64,000 bases of DNA from Rhizobium sp. BK399 (GCF_014194695.1 NZ_JACIAH010000016.1:1-64000); one strand, 5' to 3'. Positions 37,044 through 46,491 are shown, counted from the first letter of the stretch. Numbers and translations are program-made. The notes: a model not told the origin generated them from the letters alone.

Positions 37044-38563
37044 GCGTACTCCGTCTTCTTTTGGGCCGCGGCGATGGCGTCGACGATGCGCGCGGTGCTG
37101 ATATCGTCGCCCGCCAGCTCTGCGACATGCTCGCGATCGCGAAGTACCAAAATACGTGAGCTATAGGCGATAAGCTCTTCTAGTTCCGAGGAAATAACGA
37201 TCAGAGACATGCCTTTTGCGCAAAGGTCCTCAATCAGGCGGATGATCTCGGCGTGGGCGCCGACGTCGATGCCGCGGGTTGGCTCGTCGAGGATCAGAAA
37301 GTCAGGATTGGTGGCCAGCCAGCGGGCAAGGATTGCCTTCTGTTGGTTGCCGCCGGACAGGAGACGGATCGGCTTCTCCCTGTCCGTCGTGCGGATGTCG
37401 AGCGCCTTGATATAGCGATCGGCCAGTGCATTTTGATCGGCGCGCGAAATCGGTCGCGCCCAGCCCCTGCGGGCCTGTAGCGCCAAGGCGATATTCTCGC
37501 GAATGGAAAGGTCACCGATAATCCCATCCGTCTTACGATCTTCCGGACAGAAGCCGAAGCCATGGCGGATCGCCGCCCGTGGATTCGAGAGCGTCACTTC
37601 CTTGCCGTCGACTCTTGCCGTTCCGTTGTCTGCCTGCTCGATCCCGAAGAGTAGCTCGGCAGTCTCTGTACGGCCTGAACCGAGCAGCCCCGCAACGCCC
37701 ACCACCTCGCCAACACGAACCTCGAGGTCGAACGGTTTGATTTTGCCGCGTTTGCCGTAGCCTTGGAACCTGTATTTGACCGGGCCAGCCGCGACGGTAT
37801 GTGCGCGCGCAGTTGCCTCGGCATTTGCCAATTCGTGACCGAGCATCATGGAGATGAGGCTCTGGCGAGACAGTTCGGACGTTTCGCGCGTGCCAACTAG
37901 CCTGCCATTGCGAAGCACCGTGATACGATCACTGACTTCGTAGACCTGCTCCAGAAAATGGGTAATAAAGACAATGCCAAGGCCGCGCTCTTTCAAGTTT
38001 CTCATGATACGAAAGAGCATCGCGACTTCTTGAGTATCGAGGCTTGCCGTGGGCTCGTCGAGGATGAGAACTTTGCCGGACAAATCAACAGCCCGGGCGA
38101 TTGCGACGACCTGCTGGACAGCGACCGAAAACCGATCGAGCTGCGCGGTGACGTCAACTTCTATACCGTATTGGTCAAGCAGCGCCCGTGCCTGCTGGTT
38201 CATTGCCCTTACGTCGATCATGCCAAGCCGTTTTGGTTGGCGGCCGAGATAGAGGTTTTCGGCGACACTCAGGTTGGGCAGAAGGTTGACCTCTTGGTAC
38301 ACCGTGCCAATGCCAAGCCTTTGCGCGGCCAACGTATCGGACGGATTAATTTCCGTGCCGTCGAGAGCAAGGCGCCCTTGGTCGCGGTGATAGGCTCCAG
38401 TGATGCATTTGATCAGCGTTGATTTTCCAGCGCCGTTTTCGCCCAAAAGCGCATGCACTTCGCCCTTGCGCAGCGAGAAATCGACGTTGTCGAGCGCAAC
38501 GGCGCCGGGGAAGAACTTCGATATCCCGGTGGCGGTCAGAACGTTCTCGAAATCGTGAATCAT
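37040..38563 (-). CDS. ytfR: YtfR-like sugar ABC transporter ATP-binding protein
   Basis: A 507-residue double-ABC ATPase from the ATG at 38563 (AGGAAAA upstream). The first module has Walker A GENGAGKST (41-49) and DEPTASLDT. The second has a degenerate P-loop (GLLGSGRTETAE) but an intact LSGGNQQKAILARWLA and DEPTRGIDVGAHAEI, as usual for sugar importers of the MglA/RbsA type. It powers the YtfT/YjfF channel. A 13-bp hairpin sits between it and the upstream binding-protein gene. Confidence 0.94.
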   Translation of the reverse strand: MIHDFENVLTATGISKFFPGAVALDNVDFSLRKGEVHALLGENGAGKSTLIKCITGAYHRDQGRLALDGTEINPSDTLAAQRLGIGTVYQEVNLLPNLSVAENLYLGRQPKRLGMIDVRAMNQQARALLDQYGIEVDVTAQLDRFSVAVQQVVAIARAVDLSGKVLILDEPTASLDTQEVAMLFRIMRNLKERGLGIVFITHFLEQVYEVSDRITVLRNGRLVGTRETSELSRQSLISMMLGHELANAEATARAHTVAAGPVKYRFQGYGKRGKIKPFDLEVRVGEVVGVAGLLGSGRTETAELLFGIEQADNGTARVDGKEVTLSNPRAAIRHGFGFCPEDRKTDGIIGDLSIRENIALALQARRGWARPISRADQNALADRYIKALDIRTTDREKPIRLLSGGNQQKAILARWLATNPDFLILDEPTRGIDVGAHAEIIRLIEDLCAKGMSLIVISSELEELIAYSSRILVLRDREHVAELAGDDISTARIVDAIAAAQKKTEYA

Positions 38564-38640
38564 GAAGGCAGCTTTTCCTGATATGGACCGACATGCCTCG
38601 CTATCAACGGACATGACGTCCTGATCGGCATCTGGCAGGT

Positions 38641-38669
38641 CCGCACCGGCCCATGATGGGCCGGTGCGG
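38641..38669 (-). terminator. perfect intercistronic hairpin between binding-protein and ATPase genes
   Basis: CCGCACCGGCCCA (38641-38653) pairs perfectly with 38657-38669 across a 3-base loop. It lies 16 bases after the ytfQ-like stop and 77 bases before the ytfR start, without a T-run. Such hairpins often stabilise the upstream mRNA or attenuate transcription so that binding protein exceeds ATPase; that role is inferred. Confidence 0.65.
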
Positions 38670-38684
38670 TTCTGGCCTCAAGGA

Positions 38685-39647
38685 TTAGTAGCCAAGGTTC
38701 TTCTTGGACTCATAGACCTTCATCGGATCGTCGGATGGCGTATAAAGCTTCGATTCCGTCTGAATCCATTTTGCCGGTGCCTTCTTGTCCTTCAGGTAGG
38801 CATCGAGCACGTCGAATGCGGGACCTGCCATGTTCGGCGTCAGTTCCACAGTGGCATTTGCTTCGCCGGCTGCCATAGCCTTGAAGATATCTGGCACGGC
38901 GTCGATGGAGACGACGAGAATATCCTTGCCCGGCTTCAGGCCTGCTTCCTTGATCGCCTGGATGCCGCCAACGGCCATGTCGTCGTTGTGGGCGTAGAGA
39001 GCGCATATATCCTTGCCGCCGTTCTCAGCCTTCAGGAAGCTTTCCATGACTTCCTTGCCCTTGGTGCGGGTGAAGTCGCCGGTCTGGCTGCGCACGATCT
39101 TGAAGTTGGCCTTGCCAGCGATCGCCTCCTCGAAGCCCTTCTTGCGGGCGATGGCCGGTGAGGAACCCGTCGTACCCTGAAGCTCGACGATGTTGCAGGG
39201 CTTGTCGCCAACGGTCTTTGCCAGCCAGTCGCCGGCAACCTTGCCTTCGTGAACCTGGTCCGAGGTAACGGCGGTCAGGTACAGGTCCTCCGGCGCCTTG
39301 ATCGTACGATCAAGCAGGATGACCGGGATTTCCGACTCCTTTGCTTCCTTCAGGACGGCGTCCCAACCGGTTTCGACAACCGGAGCGAGGAAGATGGCGT
39401 TGACGCCCTGAGCGATGAACGAGCGGATCGCCTTGATCTGGTTTTCCTGCTTCTGTTGCGCGTCAGCAAACTTCAGGTCCACGCCGCGCTTCTTGGCTTC
39501 TTCCTTGGTGACCGTCGTCTCGGCGGCACGCCAACCGGATTCAGAGCCGATCTGCGAAAAGCCCACGACCAGCTCTGCGGCTGATGCCGAGCCGAACATG
39601 CAGGCAGCCAGAATCGTGGCACTCAAGAGTGCAGTCTTCAATTTCAT
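38685..39647 (-). CDS. ytfQ: YtfQ-like sugar ABC substrate-binding protein
   Basis: A 320-residue periplasmic binding protein from the ATG at 39647, which has GGGAGGAAATC in front. The signal peptide MKLKTALLSATILAACMFGSASA is cleaved before Ala24. The LacI/RbsB-type fold is seen in ELVVGFSQIGSESGWRAAET, AFAPVVETGWD-like FLAPVVETGWDAVLKEA, LYAHNDDMAVGGIQAIKEAG and DILVVSIDAVPDIFKAMAAG. It is the first gene of a five-gene operon (binding protein, ATPase, two permeases, GntR regulator). YtfQ of E. coli binds galactofuranose; the same ligand here is an inference. Confidence 0.92.
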   Translation of the reverse strand: MKLKTALLSATILAACMFGSASAAELVVGFSQIGSESGWRAAETTVTKEEAKKRGVDLKFADAQQKQENQIKAIRSFIAQGVNAIFLAPVVETGWDAVLKEAKESEIPVILLDRTIKAPEDLYLTAVTSDQVHEGKVAGDWLAKTVGDKPCNIVELQGTTGSSPAIARKKGFEEAIAGKANFKIVRSQTGDFTRTKGKEVMESFLKAENGGKDICALYAHNDDMAVGGIQAIKEAGLKPGKDILVVSIDAVPDIFKAMAAGEANATVELTPNMAGPAFDVLDAYLKDKKAPAKWIQTESKLYTPSDDPMKVYESKKNLGY

Positions 39648-39697
39648 GATTTCCTCCCAAAGCCGCCTCCACGCGGCACAGCTGGAAAAAATCATAT

Positions 39698-39706
39698 AGT
39701 ATTACT
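39698..39706. promoter_or_regulatory. palindromic element upstream of the sugar ABC operon
   Basis: AGTATTACT is a perfect 9-base palindrome about 50 bases before the ytfQ-like ATG, in an AT-rich stretch. It resembles FadR-type GntR operators (T-N-G-T-N3-A-C-N-A), matching all fixed positions but the last. It could be the site of the GntR protein encoded at the operon end. Confidence 0.35.
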
Positions 39707-39738
39707 TTTGTAAATGCACTTTTTGGTTTGCAGCGCAG

Positions 39739-39763
39739 AAAAAAGGCGCTCGAAGTGAGCGCC
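39739..39763 (-). terminator. Rho-independent terminator of the BMP-type ABC operon
   Basis: On the minus strand GGCGCTC-ACTTC-GAGCGCC is followed by TTTTTTCTGC, 31 bases after the BMP-family stop codon. It separates this operon from the ytf-type operon. Confidence 0.92.
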
Positions 39764-39793
39764 CTTTCGCAAGTGCTAATTGTTAGCCGAAAA

Positions 39794-40867
39794 TCACTTC
39801 GGCAACTTGTCGTCCACGCCTTCGACGTAGAAGTTCATGCCCAGCAGAGTGCCGTCATCAGCTTTCTCGCCAGCCTTCAGCCAGGGCGTGCCGTCCTGCT
39901 TGTTGATCGGACCGGTGAAGGGATGCAGTTCGCCGGACTTGATCTTGGCTTCGGTTTCCTGGGCCATCTTCTTCACGTCATCGGGCATGTTGGTGTAGTC
40001 GGCCATCTTGAGGATGCCGTCCTTCAGGCCGTCCCAGCTTTGCTCGGACTTCCAGGTGCCATCGAGAAGAGCGTGAACGCGCTTGGAGTAGTAGTTACCC
40101 CAGGTGTCGACAATTGCCGTCAACTGAGCCTTCGGCCCTGCTGCGATCATATCGGAGGCCTGGCCGAATGCATGGATGCCGCGTTCCTCGGCAACCTGCA
40201 TCGGAGCGGTCGTGTCCGTGTGCTGCGTCAGGACGTCAACACCCTGGTCGACCATAGCCTTTGCAGCATCGGCTTCCTTGCCCGGATCGAACCAGGTGTT
40301 CACCCAGATGACCTTCAGCTTGAAGTCGGGATCGATGGAGCGAGCGCCCTGCTCGAAGGCGTTGATACCCATGACGACTTCCGGGATCGGGAAAGAAGCG
40401 ATGTAGGCAGCGCCATGGTTCTTCGAGGTCTTCGCCGCGATCTGGCCGAGGATGTAGCGGCCTTCATAGAAGCGGGAGTTGTAGGTCGCAAGATTCGGAC
40501 CGGACTTGTAGCCCGTGCCGTGTTCGAACTTCACGTTCGGGAATTTCGCAGCAACCTTCACGGTAGCATCCATGAAGCCGAAGGACGTCGTGAAGATCAG
40601 CTTGCAGCCCGAACGCGCCAAACGCTCGATAGCACGCTCGGCATCGGGGCCTTCCGGCACGTTTTCGAGGTATGGCGTATCGATCTTGTCGCCGAACTCC
40701 TTCTGGATCTGCTGGCGGCCAAGATCGTGCGCCTGCGAGTAGCCGCCGTCAGTGTGCGATCCGACGTAGACGAAGCAGACCTTCGTTTTGTCGGCAGCCT
40801 GCGCGGTAGAGCCGACGCTCAGGACCGCGGCAGCCGATGCGGCAAATGCAAGTGCTAGTTTTTTCAT
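39794..40867 (-). CDS. BMP family (nucleoside-type) ABC substrate-binding protein
   Basis: A 357-residue exported protein (signal peptide MKKLALAFAASAAAVLSVGSTAQA, cleavage after residue 24). The BMP/PnrA-like fold is recognised by KVCFVYVGSHTDGGYSQAHDLGRQ, GCKLIFTTSFGFMDATVKVA, AAYIASFPIPEVVMGINAFEQGA and DVLTQHTDTTAPMQVAEERG. Members bind purine nucleosides or related bases; the exact ligand cannot be read from sequence. It is the last gene after two permeases and a double ATPase on the same strand. Confidence 0.92.
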   Translation of the reverse strand: MKKLALAFAASAAAVLSVGSTAQAADKTKVCFVYVGSHTDGGYSQAHDLGRQQIQKEFGDKIDTPYLENVPEGPDAERAIERLARSGCKLIFTTSFGFMDATVKVAAKFPNVKFEHGTGYKSGPNLATYNSRFYEGRYILGQIAAKTSKNHGAAYIASFPIPEVVMGINAFEQGARSIDPDFKLKVIWVNTWFDPGKEADAAKAMVDQGVDVLTQHTDTTAPMQVAEERGIHAFGQASDMIAAGPKAQLTAIVDTWGNYYSKRVHALLDGTWKSEQSWDGLKDGILKMADYTNMPDDVKKMAQETEAKIKSGELHPFTGPINKQDGTPWLKAGEKADDGTLLGMNFYVEGVDDKLPK

Positions 40868-40917
40868 GATAACCCCTGTTGGTTTGGAATTTCCGGAAGC
40901 GCTTTTCATTCTTTTGT

Positions 40918-41838
40918 TTAGCGCTCCGGGACGAATGCTTTTCCCAGCGACGCGGGCGTGTTGATCAACGTCGTGCGCCGATTATGAGAAATGATGACAA
41001 GAACCACAATAGTCGCAGCATAGGGGAGCATCGACAGAAACTGGGCCGGAATTCCAACGCCGAAAGCCTGTGCGTGAAGCTGCAGGATCGTGACTGCACC
41101 GAACAGATAGCCGCCGGCAAAAACCCGCCACGGCCGCCAAGACGCGAAGACGACAAGCGCGAGCGTGATCCAGCCGCGGCCGGAAGACATGTTCTCCACC
41201 CATTGCGGCGTATAGACGAGGGAAAGCTGTGCTCCCGCAAGGCCCGCGCAGGCACCGCCGAACATGACGGCGAGATAGCGTGTCCGGATGACGCCGATGC
41301 CGAGGGCGTGCGCCGAGCCGTGGCTGTCACCGATCGCGCGCAGTTTCAAGCCGGCGCGGCTGCGGAACAAGAACCAGCTCACGCCGAACAGCAGAGCGAG
41401 CGACAGGTAAAAAGTCAGGTCCTGACGGAAGAGCACGGAGCCGATCAGCGGGATGTCGGAAAGATAAGGGACGACGATCGGCGCGAGGCGAACGCCGGGC
41501 ACGCTGACATAGCCCTCCCCAAGCATGCCCGAAACCCCAAGCCCGAGGATCGTCAACGCCAGGCCGGTCGCTACCTGGTTGGCGACCAGCGTGAGGGTGA
41601 GAAAGCCGAAAAGCAGCGAAAACAGAGCACCGGCGACAATCCCGCCCAACAGTCCGATATAGGGAGAACCTGACATTTGCGCTGTTGCGAAGGCCGCAAC
41701 AGCGCCCATGATCATCATGCCTTCGACACCGAGGTTCAAAACACCGGATCGTTCGGTAACGAGTTCGCCCAAGGCGGCAATGACCAGAGGCGTAGACGCA
41801 GTGATGACTGTCAGCAAAATTGCTTCGAAGATGCTCAT
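40918..41838 (-). CDS. BMP-type ABC transporter permease (second)
   Basis: A 306-residue permease with about eight hydrophobic helices. Motifs GVLNLGVEGMMIMGAVAAF and ALGIGVIRTRYLAVMFGGACAGLAGAQLSLVY are those of NupQ/YufQ-like permeases of nucleoside importers. Its start overlaps the end of the other permease by 4 bases, and the binding-protein gene follows 50 bases later. Confidence 0.9.
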   Translation of the reverse strand: MSIFEAILLTVITASTPLVIAALGELVTERSGVLNLGVEGMMIMGAVAAFATAQMSGSPYIGLLGGIVAGALFSLLFGFLTLTLVANQVATGLALTILGLGVSGMLGEGYVSVPGVRLAPIVVPYLSDIPLIGSVLFRQDLTFYLSLALLFGVSWFLFRSRAGLKLRAIGDSHGSAHALGIGVIRTRYLAVMFGGACAGLAGAQLSLVYTPQWVENMSSGRGWITLALVVFASWRPWRVFAGGYLFGAVTILQLHAQAFGVGIPAQFLSMLPYAATIVVLVIISHNRRTTLINTPASLGKAFVPER

Positions 41839-42920
41839 GCTACACCTCCCCGGACCCGCGACCAGAGAATACGGATCTTGTAGTAGATGAGGGTGTCACA
41901 CGAGAGAACGAAGAACAGTATCAGGCCCTGGAAGACGCGGGTCACCTTGTCGGATACGCCGAGCGACAGCTGTGCAGCCTCACCGCCGAGATAGGTCAAA
42001 GCCAGCACGAGGCCTGATGCGATGATACCGAGCGGGTTCAGGCGTCCGAGAAACGCGACGATGATCGCCGTGAAGCCGTAGCCGGGAGAAATAGCAGGCT
42101 GCAGATGCCCGATCGATCCCGATACTTCCGAGATGCCGGCGAGCCCGGCAAGCGCGCCCGAAAACAGGAAGCTGAACCAGATCATCTTCTTCGACGAAAA
42201 GCCGGCGAACCGCCCTGCCCGCTCAGACTGGCCGAGCACGACGATCTCGAAGCCCCTCAGCGTATACTTTAGCATGAACCAGACAAGAAACGCCGCGACA
42301 ATCGCGAACACGAAGGCCCAATGCGCCCGGCCGGACTCCTCCCATATCGCCGGCAGCGTCGCTTCCGGCGGAAACGGCACGCTTTCCGGAAAGTTGAAGC
42401 CCTGCGGATTGCGCCACGCACCGCGGATCAGCCAGTCGAGGAAAAGCTGCGCGATATAGACGAGCATCAGGCTCGTCAGGATTTCGTTGGTATTGAAATG
42501 TGCCTTCAGCAGTGCAGGAATGGCCGCGAACAAAGCGCCGCCGATGGCGCCCATGATAAGCATTAGGGGCAGTACGAGAGGCGAATGCAACTCCGTGAAC
42601 AGGATAGGCAGAATGGAGCCAGTGATCGCGCCGATCGTAAACTGCCCTTCGGCGCCGATATTCCAGTTGTTGGAGCGATAGCAGACGGCCAGTCCGACGC
42701 CGATCATGATCAGCGGTGCCGCCTTCACGGCAAGTTCATGCAGTGACCACACCTCAAGCAAGGGCTCGAGGAAAAAGGCGTCGAGCGCTTCGACCGGGTC
42801 CTTGCCAAGAATGGCAAACATGATCGCGCCAGCGATCAATGTCAGCAGCAACGCCAACACCGGTGACACAAGGCCGTAAAGCTTCGACGCTTGCGGTCGC
42901 TTTTCCAGCTCAATGCGCAT
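41835..42920 (-). CDS. BMP-type ABC transporter permease (first)
   Basis: A 361-residue permease. Features: PLIMIGVGLAVCYRSNNWNIGAEGQFTIGAITG, NEILTSLMLVYIAQL, and YGFTAIIVAFLGRLNPLGIIASGL, matching NupP/YufP-type proteins. It overlaps the ATPase gene upstream (11 bases) and the second permease downstream (4 bases), so the genes are tightly coupled. Confidence 0.9.
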   Translation of the reverse strand: MRIELEKRPQASKLYGLVSPVLALLLTLIAGAIMFAILGKDPVEALDAFFLEPLLEVWSLHELAVKAAPLIMIGVGLAVCYRSNNWNIGAEGQFTIGAITGSILPILFTELHSPLVLPLMLIMGAIGGALFAAIPALLKAHFNTNEILTSLMLVYIAQLFLDWLIRGAWRNPQGFNFPESVPFPPEATLPAIWEESGRAHWAFVFAIVAAFLVWFMLKYTLRGFEIVVLGQSERAGRFAGFSSKKMIWFSFLFSGALAGLAGISEVSGSIGHLQPAISPGYGFTAIIVAFLGRLNPLGIIASGLVLALTYLGGEAAQLSLGVSDKVTRVFQGLILFFVLSCDTLIYYKIRILWSRVRGGVA

Positions 42921-44484
42921 CTTGCGCCTCCGAGGCGGTCTTACTCTCGTGCAGGCCGCCCATCAAAAGGCCAATCTTTTCCCGAGACAGTTCTCCCGCC
43001 GGGAAGGGTTGCGAAAGTCGCCCTTCAGAAATCACGGCAATCTCCGTTGCGACTTCGAATATTTCGTCAAGGTCCTGGCTGATGACGACGACGGCGGAGC
43101 CGTTCCGCGCCAGATCCACGAGCGCCTGGCGAATGCGGCTGGCCGCCCCTGCATCGACGCCCCAAGTCGGCTGGTTGACGACGAGAACGGCGGGTTGGCG
43201 ATCCAATTCGCGTCCAACGATGAACTTCTGTAGATTGCCGCCGGAGAGCGAACCCGCTACCGGATCCTCACCGCTTTTGCGGACGTCCATCGCCTCGGCG
43301 ATCCGCCGGGTCGCTGTCTTTACGGCGCTCCGGCGGATGACCTTGAGAAAGCCGCCACCGAGGAAGGCCCGACGGTCGGATTGACTGCGCGCCAGCACCA
43401 GATTGTCGGAGAGTTTCATTGCCGAGACGGCAGCATGGCCATGGCGCTCTTCGGGCACAAAACCGGCGCCGAGCAAACGACGCGCAGTGATACCCTGGGT
43501 GCCCACGGCCTTCTTTCGGATCGCTATCGCCTCCGCCGAACCGACGGGATACTCGCCGGAGAGCGCATCGAAGAGTTCTCCCTGGCCGTTGCCCGCAACG
43601 CCCGCGATCGCCAAGATCTCGCCGGAGCGAACCGTCAAGGACACATCCTTAAGGGGCATGGCGAAGGGCGTGCGCGCGGCAGCCGAAAGACTGGCGACTG
43701 CAAGCTGTACCTCTCCTTTGATGCCGCGATCCGGATGCGTGACCGTCGCAACGTCGCTGCCGACCATCATCCGGGCGAGAGAAGCCGGCGTCTCCTGACG
43801 CGGATCGCAGGCGCCTGTGACCCTGCCGCTGCGCAGCACCGTCGCGCGGTCGCAGATGCGCTGCACTTCTTCAAGCCGATGGCTGATGTAGAGCACCGAT
43901 TTGCCCTCCGCCTTCAGCTTGAAGAGTGTTTCGAAAAGCTTGTCGGCCTCCTGCGGCGTCAGCACGGACGTCGGCTCATCAAGGATAATCAGCTTGGGAT
44001 TCTGCAGCAGCGCGCGCACGATTTCGATGCGCTGGCGTTCACCGACGGAGAGGTCGGCCACGTGGGCGTGCGGGTCGAGCGGCAGCCCGTAGGCCTGCGA
44101 AAGCGCCCTAGCCTCTTCGGCAATCCTGCCGATCGGAATGCTGTCGTCGAGCGAAAGCGCGATATTCTCAGCGACGGTCAGCGCCTCGAAGAGCGAAAAG
44201 TGCTGAAATACCATGCCGATGCCGAGCCTGCGGGCATCGCCGGGAGAGCCGATCGAAACCGGCCGGCCCTCCCACAGGATGCGGCCTTCGCTTGGTTCCA
44301 GCACCCCGAACAGCATCTTGACCAGCGTCGATTTGCCGGCGCCGTTTTCGCCAAGGAGAGCATGGATTTCGCCGGGCGCGATATCTAGATCGATATGGTT
44401 GCAGGCGGCAAAGCTGCCGAAGAATTTCGTCAGTTGCTGGACCGACAGTAACGCACCGGAGTCCGGCACATCAGATAATGACAC
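42910..44484 (-). CDS. BMP-type (nucleoside) ABC transporter ATP-binding protein
   Basis: A 524-residue double-ABC ATPase of the NupO/YufO kind. The first module has Walker A GENGAGKST (45-53), signature LSVGERQRIEI and Walker B LIILDEPTSVL. The second has GVAGNGQGELF, LSGGNLQKFIVGREL and VVNQPTWGVDAGAA. It drives the two permeases encoded next. Its start is 42 bases after qor, so it may be co-transcribed with pcs and qor. Confidence 0.93.
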   Translation of the reverse strand: MSLSDVPDSGALLSVQQLTKFFGSFAACNHIDLDIAPGEIHALLGENGAGKSTLVKMLFGVLEPSEGRILWEGRPVSIGSPGDARRLGIGMVFQHFSLFEALTVAENIALSLDDSIPIGRIAEEARALSQAYGLPLDPHAHVADLSVGERQRIEIVRALLQNPKLIILDEPTSVLTPQEADKLFETLFKLKAEGKSVLYISHRLEEVQRICDRATVLRSGRVTGACDPRQETPASLARMMVGSDVATVTHPDRGIKGEVQLAVASLSAAARTPFAMPLKDVSLTVRSGEILAIAGVAGNGQGELFDALSGEYPVGSAEAIAIRKKAVGTQGITARRLLGAGFVPEERHGHAAVSAMKLSDNLVLARSQSDRRAFLGGGFLKVIRRSAVKTATRRIAEAMDVRKSGEDPVAGSLSGGNLQKFIVGRELDRQPAVLVVNQPTWGVDAGAASRIRQALVDLARNGSAVVVISQDLDEIFEVATEIAVISEGRLSQPFPAGELSREKIGLLMGGLHESKTASEAQDAH

Positions 44485-44526
44485 GTTCCCCTCATTTCCC
44501 TCTGCCGACCCTGCCCGTTCGGGTCA

Positions 44527-45507
44527 TTATGGGATCAGTAGCGTAGTTCCGGTAGTTCTTCTGGATTCCAGATCCATGTGGGCCCGCCCGACCTCACGCA
44601 ATGGATAGGTTTGGTTGATATTGATACGCACTTTATTGCTCAAAACAACATCAAATAACGCGTTTGCACAATTGGTTAGCTCTTCGCGCGTCGCGATGTA
44701 AGTGAAAAGGGTCGGCCTCGTTGCAAAGAGCGATCCTTTCTGGGCGAGCATGGCGAGTGTGAAGTTCTCGATCGGCCCAGAAGACTGGCCAAAAGAGACA
44801 AACATGCCGAGGCGTCTCAGACAGTCGAGCGACTGGGGAAATGTGTCCCGGCCGATCGAGTCATAGACCACGTGAACCCCCGCGCCACCGGTGATCTCGC
44901 GTACACGCTCGGCAAAATTCTCGGTATTGTAATTGATGACGTGATCGTATCCGTGTTCGAGAGCCAACTGCACCTTGCTGTTCGACCCGGCGGTGCCGAT
45001 CACCGTTGCGCCGAGCGCCTTTGCCCATTGTCCGGCTATTAGGCCAACACCGCCGGCCGCCGCATGAAACAGGATCGTGGTACCGGGGGCGACGCTGTAG
45101 GTTCGGTTGAGAAGGTACTCGGCGGTCATTCCCTTCAGCATCATCGAAGCGGCCGTCTCGAGCGGAATTCCATCTGGAACCTTGACGAGATGCTTCGTTT
45201 CGATGTTTCGCTCGACGCTGTAGGCGCCGTCAGAGCCGGCATAGGCGACGCGATCGCCGGCCTTGAACTCCTCCACACCAGGGCCCACGGCTGTAACGGT
45301 GCCAGCCGCTTCCTTGCCGGTCACGAACGGCATATGCGGCGCTTTGTAAAGCCCGGTCCGGAAGTAGACATCGATGAAGTTCAAGCCAATGGCCGCGTGC
45401 TTGATCTGGACTTCCCCTGCGCCGGGAGGCGGCAGGTCGATACCGATATATTCGAGAACTTCAGGTCCGCCGGTCTTGCTGAAAGAAACCGCCTGCGTTC
45501 TTGCCAT
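44527..45507 (-). CDS. qor: NADPH:quinone oxidoreductase (zinc-independent MDR)
   Basis: A 326-residue medium-chain dehydrogenase/reductase of the QOR type. The Rossmann motif HAAAGGVGLIAGQWAKALGA (about 148-167) binds NADPH. GSDGAYSVERNI and YDSIGRDTFPQSLDCLRRLGMFVSFGQSSG are family blocks. No structural zinc cysteines are present, as expected for QOR. It reduces quinones by one-electron transfer. The start lies 9 bases after the pcs stop. Confidence 0.92.
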   Translation of the reverse strand: MARTQAVSFSKTGGPEVLEYIGIDLPPPGAGEVQIKHAAIGLNFIDVYFRTGLYKAPHMPFVTGKEAAGTVTAVGPGVEEFKAGDRVAYAGSDGAYSVERNIETKHLVKVPDGIPLETAASMMLKGMTAEYLLNRTYSVAPGTTILFHAAAGGVGLIAGQWAKALGATVIGTAGSNSKVQLALEHGYDHVINYNTENFAERVREITGGAGVHVVYDSIGRDTFPQSLDCLRRLGMFVSFGQSSGPIENFTLAMLAQKGSLFATRPTLFTYIATREELTNCANALFDVVLSNKVRININQTYPLREVGRAHMDLESRRTTGTTLLIP

Positions 45508-45516
45508 TGCCTTCTC

Positions 45517-46245
45517 CTAATCGCGCCTTCCAAGCGCCGGGAAGAACTGCAACACAGCGCCAATGCAGTAGAGGTAGATACCGCTGAGAATAAAGAGGAC
45601 AAGCGCCCATTGTGGGATCACGAAATGCATCAGCAGCGCATACATCCCGAGCCCCGACCACAAGAAGAAGACGCCGAGGTTGAGCGGCCTGAGCCGCTGG
45701 ACGCGGACGGGGTGGAGGAAATTGATCGGCAGGAAGGTGAGGATGACGGAGACGAGGACGACCGTTAGCGCCGTGATCGCACTGGCATCGATGACGAACA
45801 ATGTGAAGACGATCATGTTCCAGACCACCGGAAAGCCCGAGAAGAAGTACTCGTCGGTCTTCATGCCAGTATCGGCGTAGTAGATTGCGCTGGATACCAC
45901 GATCATGCCTGCAGCCACGAAGGACCACGGCTCGCCGATCATGCCGCTCTGGTAGAGCGCAAACGCAGGCAGCAGGACGTAGGTCACATAGTCGATGATA
46001 TTGTCGAGCGTATCGCCTGACCAGTTTGGCAGGACTTCCTTGACACTGACCTTGCGCGCGATCGGTCCATCGATGCCATCAACAAGGAGTGCCAGCCCCA
46101 GCCACCAGAACATGTCGATAAAACGGTGCTCGGCAGCGGCGACGACGCCGAGAAAGGCAAGAAAGGACCCGGACGCCGTCAGAATATGGACGGAGAATGC
46201 GCGCATTTCCGCGTAAGGTACGCGCTTGTAATTGAAAATCTTCAT
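45517..46245 (-). CDS. pcs: phosphatidylcholine synthase
   Basis: Pcs, 242 residues, condenses choline with CDP-diacylglycerol to form phosphatidylcholine in the inner membrane, a pathway found in rhizobia and some other host-associated bacteria. The CDP-alcohol phosphotransferase signature is the Pcs-specific variant D59-G-x2-A-R-x12-G77-x3-D81-x3-D85 (12 residues rather than 8 between AR and G). Eight or so hydrophobic helices are visible. It uses exogenous choline, often from a host. It diverges from fpr and is followed closely by qor. Confidence 0.96.
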   Translation of the reverse strand: MKIFNYKRVPYAEMRAFSVHILTASGSFLAFLGVVAAAEHRFIDMFWWLGLALLVDGIDGPIARKVSVKEVLPNWSGDTLDNIIDYVTYVLLPAFALYQSGMIGEPWSFVAAGMIVVSSAIYYADTGMKTDEYFFSGFPVVWNMIVFTLFVIDASAITALTVVLVSVILTFLPINFLHPVRVQRLRPLNLGVFFLWSGLGMYALLMHFVIPQWALVLFILSGIYLYCIGAVLQFFPALGRRD

Positions 46246-46491
46246 GTTTCCCCGAGCAGCCTATGGCGTCCGCGCCCGGCAGACGCGGTTTTTGCCTAAT
46301 ATGCATCCTTTGTCCCGCTTCGCCAGCGCAAAAGCAATGAAGCCTCGTAAGGCCCTGGAATCACGACAGCGACACGCATATTTCGTGCAAGTCGCTCGAG
46401 AAAGAATGGAATACCTTTAATCGAGACACTATTTGTAATATCTCGCTGGCATCGAAAACATTGTGCGACCAATACGGGATCCGATACCGAA

